64,000 nt of DNA from Amaurobius ferox (Eukaryota; Arthropoda; Arachnida; Araneae; Amaurobiidae): contig OX578142.1 in the NCBI GenBank assembly GCA_951213105.1, forward strand, positions 3,302,649 to 3,366,648. Reading direction: 5' to 3'. Of the stretch, positions 36,035 to 47,144 are shown piece after piece. Made by a program: the position numbers and the translations under genes. The notes under the pieces were generated by a model. That model made no database searches, was not told where the DNA came from, and was given only the letters and a program-made list of their open reading frames with translations. Within the stretch, counting starts at the first letter, position 1. Every line of letters begins with the position of its first letter.

Positions 36035-36843
36035 AGACCAGCGACAGAAAACAAGTCATTTTATTGTGTTTCCCAAATTTTCCACGTGCCCGCCTTCACA
36101 TGCGACAGATGATGAATAGCACTGAAGCACGTACCATGGCAAGAGGAATCTGTTGAACCTCACATGTGATGGCATCTTTCAGATCAAATAGTCTGCGTAT
36201 TGCCTGCATACACTTTGGATTTCATGAATCCCCACAGCCAGAAATCCATTAGAATGAGATCGGAGGACCTGGGTGGTCACAGAAACATGAAATGGCGGGA
36301 GAAAATTTTGTCACCAAACTGTTGCGTCAATTAACGTTTCATAGAAGACCCCCACATGTCGGGGAGCGCCATCCTGCATCCACATGACCTCAGATAGGGC
36401 ATTTAGCTGTTGCAATTCGGGAATGACGTAATTGGTCAACATTGCTTCATAGCGATCATTTGTTACCGTACATGTGCGTAGACCTGTGACAGTAACCTCT
36501 TCAGAAAAGTATGGGCCTCCCCGGTGGTGAAGTGGATAGCGTCTTCGACTGCTGTCATGAGGGGCTCGGGTTCGAATCCCGAATAAGGCATGGATGTTTC
36601 TTGAGGATGAAGTTAGACTTCCTCATTCTGAGTCCTCGTCAAAGTGGAGCTGCACCCTCTCCGACCTTCGTCAGTGAGGCTTTCTTAGAATAAACTTTGA
36701 TCTCTCGTCTTTTGTGTCGTTCTTTCTTCATGCGTCACTGGCCCTGTTTCGGTTCCTCCGAACAGGAGGTCATAAGTAACAACAACAACAACAAAAAGTA
36801 TGGGCCTAGGATGAAGGTGCTTGTTATCTCGCACCAGTTACAT
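36035..36843 (-). pseudogene. Mariner-like transposase C-terminus, split by a SINE
   Basis: Reading from 36843 on the minus strand gives TSTFILGPYFSEEVTVTG (interrupted by the SINE at 36519-36793), then YVIPELQQLNALSEVMWMQD and GAPRHVGVFYETLI, the second catalytic Asp (MQDGAP). Frameshifted pieces after that read FLPPFHVSVTTQVL and the DFWLWG-type tail expected of this family, then a region matching VQQIPLAMVRA. Stops and frame changes make it non-functional. Confidence 0.8.
36519..36793 (+). mobile_element. tRNA-derived SINE with 14-bp target duplication
   Basis: A 275-bp insertion flanked by perfect direct repeats AAAAGTATGGGCCT (36505-36518 and 36794-36807). The head has an A-box-like GGTGGTGAAGTGG (36523-36535) and an exact B-box GGTTCGAATCC (36569-36579), the pol III promoter spacing of a tRNA. 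The tail is (AAC)n, TAACAACAACAACAAC. Removing it restores the transposase sequence around it. Confidence 0.92.
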
Positions 36844-37099
36844 ACCTGCCAACCTGGGAAAATTGGAATGTGTAAAATTTTGCGTGAATGACATTTATAA
36901 TGATACTTTTTAAACTACGCGCGCAAACGACATTTCTACTGAATTTAACTATGTACAAGTACCACTTTTAACAAAAATAAATGCATATATTTGCAATAAT
37001 AAATGCATATAATTTTGAACATTTTTAGATTTTACATTAAATTCATAAAAGTATTTACTTACAAAAATTTACTTCAAACTAGTAATAAAGTGCAGTAGT

Positions 37100-39400
37100 T
37101 CACAAGGATGCAGCTGTAGCCTTTTTCGCTTTGCTTAGCATGTCTTCACTGAAAACATACTGATAACATGGTTTGGAGTTTTGAGTCTTTAGAATAAGCA
37201 GACTTTCTAAAGTTTCAATGCTTAATCCTGATCCAAACTCAGTCCTATTTTTCTTAACAACGCTAAATATTCGCTCCCAGTCAGCATTACTGTGAGGAAT
37301 AAGTAAAATAGATAAAATTACATCTGGCAGTTCTTTATATTTTGGAAGTCCATTGGCTCCGACAATTTTTCCACTTGCAACCCACTGAGCATCAATACGC
37401 TGCTGACTGTTTAAAACAACAGAAAGCAAAGAACAAAACTGGGTTTCAAGTTCATCAATGGCTTCCTTGGATTGACTAGGTTTTGGTTTTAGGAGAACAA
37501 TTAAATAACTTTACGAAAAAGGTTACACTGGAAAATTTCGAATTTTCAATGTTTGCTAAGTCTGCCACTTCAACATGTTTTAAAATTTCGTCATTAACAG
37601 GAAATTTATTGATAATGTAGTCACAAGAGGCTATGTAATATTTCAAGATGTTGCAAAAGAAATTTTTCTTACTTTCGTCACATAATTTTGAAATTTCTTC
37701 GACAGTTGAACTTCCAAAAGTGATGTCTTTTAATTCCTTTTGGTTTTCTTTGGTGTGGTAATTAATATTTAATAGATTTTTATTTGTGAGAACAGAAGGT
37801 TTTAAGAACCTACAAAATAGTGCTTTTAATAGCTCAAGATAAGTCTCTCTTAGCTTGTGTATAAGTGGAGATGCACACTGTAATAATGTGTATATTTTTT
37901 CAAATGTCGGTATAACATTTAACCAAAATATGCAGTAAGCTTTGTTTTCTGTCGAAGACAGAAACATAAATATATGTTCTTCCCTACTTAGAACTTTTGA
38001 TACATTTTGCAACCTTTTTTTACACTCTTCTCCTGTGGTTTGCCTTTTTGATGGATTTTCAATGTCAGCACTGATGCTATCTATTTTCCTTTTAGAAGAT
38101 GTAGAAGCATTTTTTACAGTATTTATTTTTGCAGAATCATTTGAATTTCTTTTCGGAATCTGATAAGTTGACAAGCCAAAAGATACTCTACGTGCTTGAG
38201 GTTTGGCTATATCTTTAAAAAAACTCAATAGCGGATCCCACTGATAAACGAGACGAGTCAAACTTCGACCGAGAGAAAGCTAACGAGTGCAGACATGTTT
38301 TAGAATTTTTTGAGCCTCCTTGCTATGCAACGGCTGGAAATGTTTTAAAGTCTCCTTTCTTTTTGCACTTTTATTTAAGTAATAATAAATGTCAACAAGA
38401 AATTCACCTACTTTAACTGGTAAAGTAACAGCACCTTTTTCATATGCAAGATTTACTAAGTGGCAAGAGCAGCCCATGGCTATTCAATTTTTGTGTTTAC
38501 GTTTTAAAAATGCAACAACTCCCCCTTCTTTTTTTGCCTTGCATAACTGAAACATTATCCGCCATGAATGCTATGAATGCCATGAATGCTATGAATGCCA
38601 TGAATGCAATTCTCAGGAGGCACCATTACTCTTTGAAATTCATTTAAAATTAATATACTTATGTTTTCCCCAGTTGCATCTCTTTTTAAATTCGGTATTG
38701 AGAGAAGATTATTTTTTAATTAAACCTTCAACTGGGTTAAAAAAACTTAAACAATACGATATATCTTATTGTCCGTATCATTATCGCCATCACAGGTTGC
38801 AGAAAATTAGCCAAGCTGCATCTGTTTTACTAGACCTTCAATTTGATTTGATGCCATTTCTTTGACTAAGGCAGTCGTCTTTGTTCTTGCGGATCCATAC
38901 TGTTTGGCAATATCACACTTGGGAAACATTTTCCGGAATAGTGGACCGGCATGATCGGTAGCAGCAAGAAGCACGTTATGTTTCACTAGAAAAACAGTAA
39001 AGAGAAATTCTGCTCGAATAACGCTAAACTGAGTGTCATTTTTGAGTTTGATGTTGTTGTTACTGCATTTAACAGAGTTTAAATGTTTATCCGATTTTAC
39101 ATGGCGAGGAATGGCATACTTTCTAGCATGTGAAATCATAAAGTCACACCGACACAATTCACAAAAGGTAAAATTTTCGCCTTTTCTTGACGCCTTTATG
39201 AAAGGAAAATCTTCAGAATAACTGTCCTTGAAATATGTTTTACCTTTACTAAGAGTCATCCCAAACAAGAGTTTCACGAAAAAGACTTTACACAGGCAAA
39301 AACGATACGAAACGCGAACAACCACGTGTGAAACACCTTCTGAGGCAAGGCGAACAAGCAGGGTAATGATTAACGTGACAGATAGTTCAAAAAATGGCAA
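37100..39400 (-). pseudogene. hAT transposase, inactivated
   Basis: Pieces in order. 39400-38807 has a BED-like N-terminal zinc-finger region (FTFCELCRCDFMISHARKYA followed by IPRHVKSDKH, a C-x2-C...H-x4-H pattern). 38477-38280 has GCSCHLVNLAYEKGA and DIYYYLNKSAKRKETLKHF, the core region typical of zinc-finger hAT relatives. 38261-37476 is a middle region. 37429-37100 has the dimerisation domain with IPHSNADWERIFSVVKKNRT and LESLLILK. Frames differ between pieces, and the stretch 38480-38800, where a catalytic Asp would be expected, is scrambled by a 9-bp repeat. The product would have been a nuclear cut-and-paste transposase; this copy is dead. Confidence 0.88.
38563..38607. repeat. 9-bp microsatellite ATGAATGC(C/T), five copies
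   Basis: ATGAATGCT and ATGAATGCC alternate in register from 38563. It interrupts the hAT transposase remnant and is probably slippage in decaying coding sequence. Confidence 0.9.
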
Positions 39401-39795
39401 CTGCTTGCCCTAGTATGCCAACAGAAGTTTACTTAGATTGCCGAATTAACGAGGTGATGAATTAAGAAGATCTGAACGAGATCCGTGCTGCCAGCTTTGC
39501 AGTCGTATTCCTCACTAGTGTTGCCAACTGAACTCATAAGATAAGGGATGAGATAAGGAAACCGCTAGTGTTGGTAACACTGTTTCCTAATTCCGAGAAG
39601 GGGGATTACCCTTGTCAAATTAACATTCCGACGATTAGTGGTGCAATCTGTTAGATTGATTCCCTAGTAATATTAAAAAATTCAAATAAATTCGGAAATG
39701 CGTAAAATATAGCAATATATGCGTAAAAGCGTTAAGAACAGTCAAAATGCGTAAATTTTACGCATAATGCGCAAAAGTTGGCAGGTCACTTTTGG

Positions 39796-41335
39796 TCTGC
39801 CCAGTGCAGGCAGTTCTTCGAATTCACGTTACCAATCAAGGAGAAATGTGTCTCGTCCGTGTCACAGAAGGCCATCTATTATTATTATCGTCATACAGGA
39901 TGAGGAATTCATTAGCAAAATTTAAGCGTAGTTGGTTATCACCCGCTTGCTACATCTGGACACTCTGGAACCGATATGGAAACATGTGGAGAACAGAACG
40001 CAGAATCTTGCGGACCGTAGAATTCGGCAAATCCAGCAAGCGTGAAACACCGCGCGCACTAGCAATGCGGCCTTCGCTTATCGTCTCATGCACTTCTGCA
40101 ACAACCTTGACAGGAACTGAAGGTCGTCCAAGCCAAGATCGATCGCATGTGTAACCAGTTTCTTCAAATTTGCGTATCAATCTGCCCAGTGCAGGCAGTT
40201 CTTCGAATTCACGTTACCAATCAAGGAGAAATGTGTCTCGTCCGTGTCACAGAAGGCCATCTATTATTATTATCGTCATACAGGATGAGGAATTCATTAG
40301 CAAAATTTAAGCGTAGTTGGTTATCACCCGCTTGCTACATCTGGACACTCTGGAACCGATATGGAAACATGTGGAGAACAGAACGCAGAATCTTGCGGAC
40401 CGTAGAATTCGGCAAATCCAGCAAGCGTGAAACACCGCGCGCACTAGCAATGCGGCCTTCGCTTATCGTCTCATGCACTTCTGCAACAACCTTGACAGGA
40501 ACTGAAGGTCGTCCAAGCCAAGATCGATCGCATGTGTAACCAGTTTCTTCAAATTTGCGTATCAATCTGCCCAGTGCAGGCAGTTCTTCGAATTCACGTT
40601 ACCAATCAAGGAGAAATGTGTCTCGTCCGTGTCACAGAAGGCCATCTATTATTATTATCGTCATACAGGATGAGGAATTCATTAGCAAAATTTAAGCGTA
40701 GTTGGTTATCACCCGCTTGCTACATCTGGACACTCTGGAACCGATATGGAAACATGTGGAGAACAGAACGCAGAATCTTGCGGACCGTAGAATTCGGCAA
40801 ATCCAGCAAGCGTGAAACACCGCGCGCACTAGCAATGCGGCCTTCGCTTATCGTCTCATGCACTTCTGCAACAACCTTGACAGGAACTGAAGGTCGTCCA
40901 AGCCAAGATCGATCGCATGTGTAACCAGTTTCTTCAAATTTGCGTATCAATCTGCCCAGTGCAGGCAGTTCTTCGAATTCACGTTACCAATCAAGGAGAA
41001 ATGTGTCTCGTCCGTGTCACAGAAGGCCATCTATTATTATTATCGTCATACAGGATGAGGAATTCATTAGCAAAATTTAAGCGTAGTTGGTTATCACCCG
41101 CTTGCTACATCTGGACACTCTGGAACCGATATGGAAACATGTGGAGAACAGAACGCAGAATCTTGCGGACCGTAGAATTCGGCAAATCCAGCAAGCGTGA
41201 AACACCGCGCGCACTAGCAATGCGGCCTTCGCTTATCGTCTCATGCACTTCTGCAACAACCTTGACAGGAACTGAAGGTCGTCCAAGCCAAGATCGATCG
41301 CATGTGTAACCAGTTTCTTCAAATTTGCGTATCAA
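39796..41335 (-). repeat. Four exact-length 385-bp tandem copies of a transposase segment
   Basis: Copies start at 39796, 40181, 40566 and 40951 (each TCTGCCCAGTGCAGG) and appear identical by eye. Each carries, on the minus strand, the second half of the N-terminal DNA-binding region (RKFEETGYTCDRSWLGRPSV ... RGVSRLLDLPNSTVRKIL) and a stop after FQSVQM. Then, in a shifted frame, comes the first catalytic Asp region DTDETHFSLIGNVNSKN. Outside the array the same ORF continues at its proper place on both sides. Confidence 0.95.
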
Positions 41336-41640
41336 GTCCCGTACAGCTTGTACAGAACACGGGCCTCGCGTAGCTGATGATTTGTGCGGTAGACACGCAA
41401 TGTCTCTATGGCATTTTTTCCATTCAGGTAATAAAGCTTTACCATTTTACCTCGTTGTTTCACTGTAAGCGTCGTGTTGGTCAAGTAAAAGTGCAAGAAA
41501 GCAAACGGCACTCGAATCACAATGCCTTTTCTTTTTTCTACGGCGATAACGTCAGTCATGACAGTGTCTAACGCCGAATCTGAAAATCTGCAGTAGCTTC
41601 TCCTTTCAAAGGAGATTGAGCAGGGTGGGTTCTGAGCCGA
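41332..41640 (-). pseudogene. Mariner-like transposase N-terminus (first HTH)
   Basis: The frame contains KQRGKMVKLYYLNGKNAIE then TLRVYRTNHQLREARVLYKL. This first helix-turn-helix is like the DUF4817-type N-terminus of many arthropod transposase-like proteins, which have the pattern 'F...KTGS...GRP' after it. It runs up to the junction with the tandem array at 41335, where a frame change separates it from RKFEETGY. The start codon is uncertain; VIRVPFAFLHFYLTNTTLTV precedes the HTH. Confidence 0.8.
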
Positions 41641-42013
41641 GCACACGGTTTGGAATGTGACGTCGATGAAACAGAAACTTGTGTTCTGGTGAACGTCACA
41701 GTCGTTTTCGTTTTTTTCTTAGTGTCTGCCTAGCACTGGCGTTTTTCGTGCTCCAGGTACCGTTTCAAAGCGTTTTATGGTTTTCACCGTGAAGATCAAT
41801 TTCCAATAAAAAAAAGTAGGTGTTGCCATTTGAAAATTTGGAAATTGTATCACTGCAACCCTAACTGTGAAAGCAGGACTGTTGTTTTTTTGCATCAATC
41901 GTGAGCGCATACCTTAAATTGCCTGCATCCAAAATTTCTTTCCGTTTCCTTGCACGGTATGGCTACTAGGGGTCGTATATCGGCAAAGTGTTTTTTTATA
42001 ATCATCCTGTATA

Positions 42014-43063
42014 ATAAAATAAGATGCCTATGTGTATGTGCAGACTGTAGAGGGAAAGCTAAGTTTTCATATGGCCATAAAGTTTGGTACCAGGACGATG
42101 ACTGTGGCGATATTTTTTTTTTCATTGTGGTTAGTATAAGCAGAAACATTATTAAAGCGCACTTTAAATTTTGCTCACCGAAACGTACAGCGAACTCTCG
42201 AAAACCAAAGTACGTTTTATAATACGCTACTTATAACAATAAATAAATTGTCGCGTGGGTTAGCTGCGCCGCCAGCCTGGGGCAACAATGTGTACATTTT
42301 CTAGCAGTTTGTAGTAGGAAATCTAAACGTCGTATGATCATGAAATTTGGTACACAGGTACTTCAGGACTCGAATAAGTGCATATCGGCGTTTTTTTTTT
42401 TACAAATTTTGAATTTTATTTTGTTATTTTATGTTTTATCCCGATTTACAACGATTTTGGTTTTCACTATACGAGAAATTCATTAGTGTGGCCGTGCTGC
42501 ACTGAAGAAGCTATATGCACACTTCATTAATTAACGAGGCAGGGAGTCAACGCATATTGAATCTTGTTCTCTTTTAGCATTTTTTAAAATTCTAGTTATA
42601 AGTGGAGGATGGTATATTTCTACCTGGATGGAATTGTACTTGCTCAAAATATGTGATTTCATTTATGTTTTTGGCTGACGTTTTCAGTAATTGGCGGAAT
42701 TTTTTTACAATAAAGTTGTTTCTGTTCATAGATAATATTTATTTAATAGCGTTATAAGTTGCATAATAATACTATATTTCTGTTTGCTACTCTATTGAAT
42801 CTACAGTTATAAGATTTTACATAAGTTTCGAAAGCTTTGTTTTTCCTTATAGAGAACAAGTAAATTTTCTTTTGTAATAAAGGACATGTTTTACTATATA
42901 AAATGTATCAATGGAAAATCATGAATAAGATACTAAAAGATAATAAATATTTACCAACATTGGACAATGAACTCAAAAACATCTTTTCCAGTATAGTTGG
43001 TTCCACTGAAAGAAAACATCTACACAACGTATTAAAAAATTCTTTCAATAAATTAGAAACATA
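42014..43063. other. Non-coding stretch
   Basis: Two loosely similar segments follow each other, GGGAAAGCTAAG...CATAAAGTTTGGTACCAGGAC (about 42052-42095) and GGAAATCTAAAC...CATGAAATTTGGTACACAGGTAC (about 42319-42362). This suggests an old duplication. The rest is AT-rich with no gene recognised. Confidence 0.45.
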
Positions 43064-43586
43064 AGTAGTAAGAAAAGGGGCGTTCTGCGCCGAAGGCTCA
43101 GCAATGCTCAGCGCTCAGCAAAATGGCCGCCATCTTGAATTCCGTAATCCTGGACGGGGGTGTAAAAGGGGGGGAAGAATGAAAAAAAAGGTGGGGGTAA
43201 AAAATTTGGAGAAACTTTTTGTCGGGTGGCAACGATATCGTAGTCTTGTACGAGGGGTTGAGGGGGAAATAAATTTTTAAATGAGATTTTTTTCAAAGTA
43301 TGGAAGAAACTTTTTGGGGGATGGCAACAGCTGCGAAGGCTCAGCGACGTTCAGCGCCCCCTAGCGGCCTAAAGGGATACTAATGGGGAAATTAGGAATT
43401 TTGTGAAAATTAATAAAAAATTGAGTTTTTAAAATTTTTTTAAAAACTTTTTTTAATTTTACCAAAATATGACATAGAGGATACTTTCTGGAAATACCAA
43501 AAAATATTTATTTTTTCTTTCCAGAAACTATTTTTAGGCGGCATTGCTCTAACCGCATTCTGGCGAACCCACCTTTTCTTACTACT
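43064..43586. mobile_element. MITE-like non-autonomous element
   Basis: Ends AGTAGTAAGAAAAGG (43064-43078) and CCTTTTCTTACTACT (43572-43586) are perfect inverted repeats of 15 bp. Length is 523 bp with no coding frame. Internally, GAAGGCTCAGC occurs twice (about 43092 and 43336) and a GAAACTTTTTG(T/G)...GGTGGCAAC segment also twice. A clean target duplication was not identified, so the superfamily is left open. Confidence 0.7.
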
Positions 43587-44326
43587 AGCATACTCACCTT
43601 TTTAAGGTTATAAATGGTTATATAGCATATGTAGATGATAATTATAAGTAATTTGAGGGTTTTAGCTAGTTTCTGGGTGAATTTGTTGATTTTTTATGAT
43701 TTTTTAGGATTTTTTGTTCTATGAATCCCTGTAAAGTGCGTTTTGCCGTAAAAATTACGGGTTTAACGTCGAATGACTGTGTATTTGGATGTACGTTGGG
43801 GGTGAAGGTGAATGTTTTATTATGGATTCCGGTTGCTATGGGTTACGTTTAACGTGTGGTGAAGTGAGTGTTGGTGTCTCGGGGAGGGAGGGTGAGAGAG
43901 GAGTATATGTTATTCGGGGGTTTTATGCTTGTAAGGGAGTAGCGCGTTGTTGTATTGTTTAAGGATTGGGGGTTCTAAGGGGTCTCGCAAAGGGATTTTC
44001 TTTCATTATTTTATTAAAATCTATTATTTTTTAAGATGTGAATTTATTTAATATATCGATTACGATTATTAAAAAGGATATAATCGATTGCGATGTTGAA
44101 CGAATTGTTTATTTTTTATCGGATGTGTGCATAATTACATTCGTGTGTTGCAAGTTTAACGGTAACCGTGATATAACTATCACGTGACCTTGACATGCCC
44201 TTGGCGGATGGATACACCAAGAACTATTTTTTTATGAATGGGTGTAGGTGGTCTTCAAGCAGCGATTTTATCATTTCTGTTGTGAGTTTCGTGCTGTTAA
44301 GACGTGTTTGAAGTTCTTCTGCGAAT
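43587..44326. other. Upstream region of the polymerase gene
   Basis: No ORF recognised. This 740-bp stretch lies between the MITE and the first polymerase exon and should hold its promoter and 5' UTR. A CACGTG word lies at about 44180 within TATCACGTGACC, and AT-rich sequence precedes it. No convincing TATA box can be assigned. Confidence 0.4.
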
Positions 44327-44419
44327 ATGTTTGCCTTAGAAAGTAATATCGGAGGTACTATCCCTACCGTTACTGATGTTCCTATGCTTAATGCGCCCTC
44401 TTTGAACAGGATTGGACAT
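44327..44419 (+). CDS. Zinc-finger DNA polymerase, exon 1 (predicted)
   Basis: An ATG-started frame of exactly 31 codons (MFALESNIGGTIPTV ... SLNRIGH) runs into CAT|GTAAGT, a strong splice donor at 44420. The acceptor TTTTTTTATCTCTTGCAG ends at 57266, and the exon 2 frame joins in phase 0 with no stop. The exon lies on the same strand, with nothing but a short residual intron and a well-defined retrotransposon between. The peptide itself has no recognised domain. The pairing of the two exons is an inference; cDNA or an allele lacking the insertion would confirm it. Confidence 0.65.
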
Positions 44420-44657
44420 GTAAGTACTTGTTTTAATGTGATTTTATTCTCTCATTTTATTAAACTTTGTATTTTTATGATGCGTAACAACTTTTTAATG
44501 AGTGTTTTTATGAATTTAATGAAATGTCTTGGGGATCTTACATGAAATGTCTTGTATCTGGATTATTCTTTAATTCAGGAATTTTATTATTTCTAATGGG
44601 GAAAATATAATGGGTTAGCGATTTCTTTATATACATCTTGAGAAATATATTACATTG

Positions 44658-47144
44658 TATCAGGAAAAATATAAAAAGAAAGGGCCGTGAATGTTTCTGA
44701 TATTAAAAAAAAAGATGGTATAGTGGTATAGATTAATATTAAGCTCCTCATTCTCCAATGCTGAAATAAAAGTTAAATTAAAAATTCCAACAAGAACATA
44801 GGCAACAAAGAAGAGATTTAAATTGGCCAAAAATTTCATTTATTATTTGTTTATGTATATATATATGTAATAAAATAATCCAACAAATATAGTATACAAA
44901 TGGTTGTCAAATGCATAATCTAAATCATCCAATATCATTCAATATTAATATATTGAAACAACAATTACTTTTAACATTCCTTTTTGCATTTTCAAATTTT
45001 AACATTATTTATGTTCTTTCTCGTTCTGCGGAGAATTAATTCTACATTATGTTACATGATACAAGTTCTATTATAGTTCATTAAGGTCGTAATTTTTAAG
45101 ATCAAAGTACAATTACAGCAATATCTGATGTCGCCAAATGATCATCCATGATTAATAATAAAAGTTCATCCTTGTCAAATTATTATGAGCCTTCATTGTA
45201 GTTGCCGTGATAAAAAATAAGAAGAGTTTGACTTACATATAATTGAAGCAGTAGCAGGAAACATTCCCCATTTTGGTGGTCCAATGGCAGGATTTTCATA
45301 CATAATAAGGCTTTATGTTGGCATGTTTAGATTTCGTTGAGCACATGATACCAGGCTGAATACTCATCACAGGAGAAAACATCTTCATTGTACGTTATTG
45401 GATCTCTGTCAATAAGTTAAAATCTATCGAATGTCGTAATTATTTTCACTTGGATCAGGAACGGTCGTCCGAAGACGAGGCTTAATGAAACCGTCGTCCG
45501 AAAACGAGGCTTAAAGATCAGACGTCGAATACGAGGCTTAATTATTCATCATCAGGTTTATTAAATTCGATGAGCAATTGAGTATGTTTTTCTTTAAAAA
45601 AAATGGACACATAGTCCGAATGCTGAGCGTGTCTATAGGTCTCCATGGACCAAAACGAGAGACAACCTTCCTGGTTGAATGGTCGGGTCAGAATCTTTTA
45701 TAAATCTGCTCAAAAAAAGGAAGGGAGACCTCAGCGGTCCGGCCCGCAGGCCGGCCGCGTCCAAGAGCCACTTCATTCTTATATTCTTATTTTTTTATTT
45801 TACACCTGCCGTCATATTCTCAGTGGCGCTGTACTATATTCGCGTATGATTGGCCACTCCTGTACATACAATACGTTCTTATTGGATGGTGGCCTTGTCC
45901 ATGCTAAAAGGTGGGGTGCCATGTTGCATACCCCTTTTCGTAGAATGTTTTGCCCATCTGTGAAGTTTGCTGAAGTCTTTATTTTAGAGGGTGTAACTTT
46001 AGTCAGTAAATTCTTACTGTTGACAGGAATTATAGCTTCTTCTGAAAACTGCCCATGTCTATCCTGACGGGGCGTACATACAAGTTTTATATTACCAGTG
46101 GGAAAATGTTCTCAGCAAGAAAGGAAAATTTTGACCGTTGTGGTCCTGCTATGTAAAATCTGCACGTGTTCTCTAAAAAAGGGGGGGGGGGGCAAGTATG
46201 CTTTCTGGAATCAAACTCCTAAGTTGCAGCTGTGAGATTGTTTTTCTGCAGATGTGCAAAGAGCGTGAGAAAGTACTTTTTTTGAAAATGGCTATTTTTG
46301 CCTAGCAACTGCCTTAACCCTTTCGGGACGGCGGCATTCCGGAGCTGTCGCGGCCCAAAGGACGACGCTCTTCGCTTCCGAACTGGTCGAAAAAGACGGC
46401 GCATTTTTTGCGCTAAGCCTAACTCTCGAAAAAAATTCACTAAAAATCACCTATTCAACACAGAAATCTACTTTTTACAGGAATAAAAAAAATATTTATG
46501 TTCTATTTGATGTATAATTTTCATACAAATCTGAATACAAAATACTCGTTAGTTGCTCCCATTCTTTTATCCGAAATAAACGAATAATTTCACTGCCTCT
46601 AAAACCCAAACAAAAAAAATACTCTCTTATATTCCTATGATTCACCAACGAAATCATAACGCTGAAATAAAAATAAAAACCGAAACTCAATTATAAAATT
46701 GTTGATGCTACGAGTATTGCTCTGTTTGTTTATGTTACAAAATGATTTTCACCGCTCCAAATGGAGAAATAATTCATTCGATCCTCTTCTACCAAGGTCA
46801 TGCCTCTGCAAAATGCATTGAAGTTAGTTCCATGGACAAGTAACGCCATCTAGTTCACAAATTAAAACGTTCTGCGTACTGGCACTTATGCGTGCCACTA
46901 TCCGCTTGCGGTAAAATTTCCTCTGGCCCGAGTGAGTGCCACTCGTCCTTGAATGCATGTTCGCATCTGGCTCCTATGCGTGCCGTTCGTCGCGAAAGGG
47001 TTAATCTATATTAAAAGGTTTCCAAACTAAAGTAATTTTTTTAAATCAATAAAAATTCTAATTCCCATTTTAATTAAAAACAGCGTTATTAAAATTAGCG
47101 TGTGTAAGTCACATTTATAAACAAATGTCATGTTTCTCATGACA
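44658..47144 (-). repeat. LTR (3' LTR of the minus-strand element), interrupted by a MITE
   Basis: About 1800 bp once the 683-bp MITE and one TTAA are removed, matching the right LTR. It contains three imperfect repeats of CGTCGTCCGAAAACGAGGCTTAA at 45463-45540, a GC hairpin GGTCCGGCCCGCAGGCCGGCC near 45736-45756 and a G-run near 46180. The open frame at 45645-46067 is LTR sequence without protein features. Confidence 0.92.
46318..47000. mobile_element. piggyBac-type MITE in the left LTR
   Basis: The element begins CCCTTTCGGGACG and ends with the inverse complement of CCCTTTCGCGACG. It is flanked by TTAA at 46314-46317 and 47001-47004. TTAA target duplication and CCC ends are the hallmark of piggyBac. 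It is 683 bp with no transposase frame. The other LTR has a single TTAA at the same point, so both the insertion and its target site are directly visible. Confidence 0.93.

Larger units (their letters stand above)
36844..39786 (-). mobile_element. hAT-superfamily transposon inserted in the mariner element
   Basis: Terminal inverted repeats ACCTGCCAAC (36844-36853) and GTTGGCAGGT (39777-39786), with subterminal GCGTAAAAT words repeated at the right end. It encodes a decayed hAT transposase on the minus strand (37100-39400). Mariner transposase sequence resumes on both sides, proving insertion. The outer 8 bp (AGTTACAT and CACTTTTG) do not match, so the usual 8-bp target duplication is not preserved or the boundary is off by a few bases. 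A further imperfect inverted pair AGTGTTGCCAAC/GTTGGTAACACT lies at about 39515-39585. Confidence 0.85.
35720..42011 (-). mobile_element. Mariner-like DNA transposon with 308-bp inverted repeats, nested insertions
   Basis: The ends TACAGGGTGATTATAAAAAA (35720 onward) and the complement of the 42011 end, TACAGGATGATTATAAAAAA, start long terminal inverted repeats at 35720-36027 and 41704-42011, 308 bp each. A TA lies immediately outside both ends (35718-35719 and 42012-42013), the target duplication of the Tc1/mariner superfamily. Inside, on the minus strand, are pieces of one transposase (41640 to about 36050). It is broken by a hAT element (36844-39786) and a SINE (36519-36793) and distended by four 385-bp tandem copies (39796-41335). 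Without these the element would be about 1.9 kb. Confidence 0.88.

Noticed and set aside
45645..46067. 140-codon frame in both LTRs
   Set aside because: It lies wholly within LTR sequence and is present twice only because the LTRs are duplicates; no protein features.
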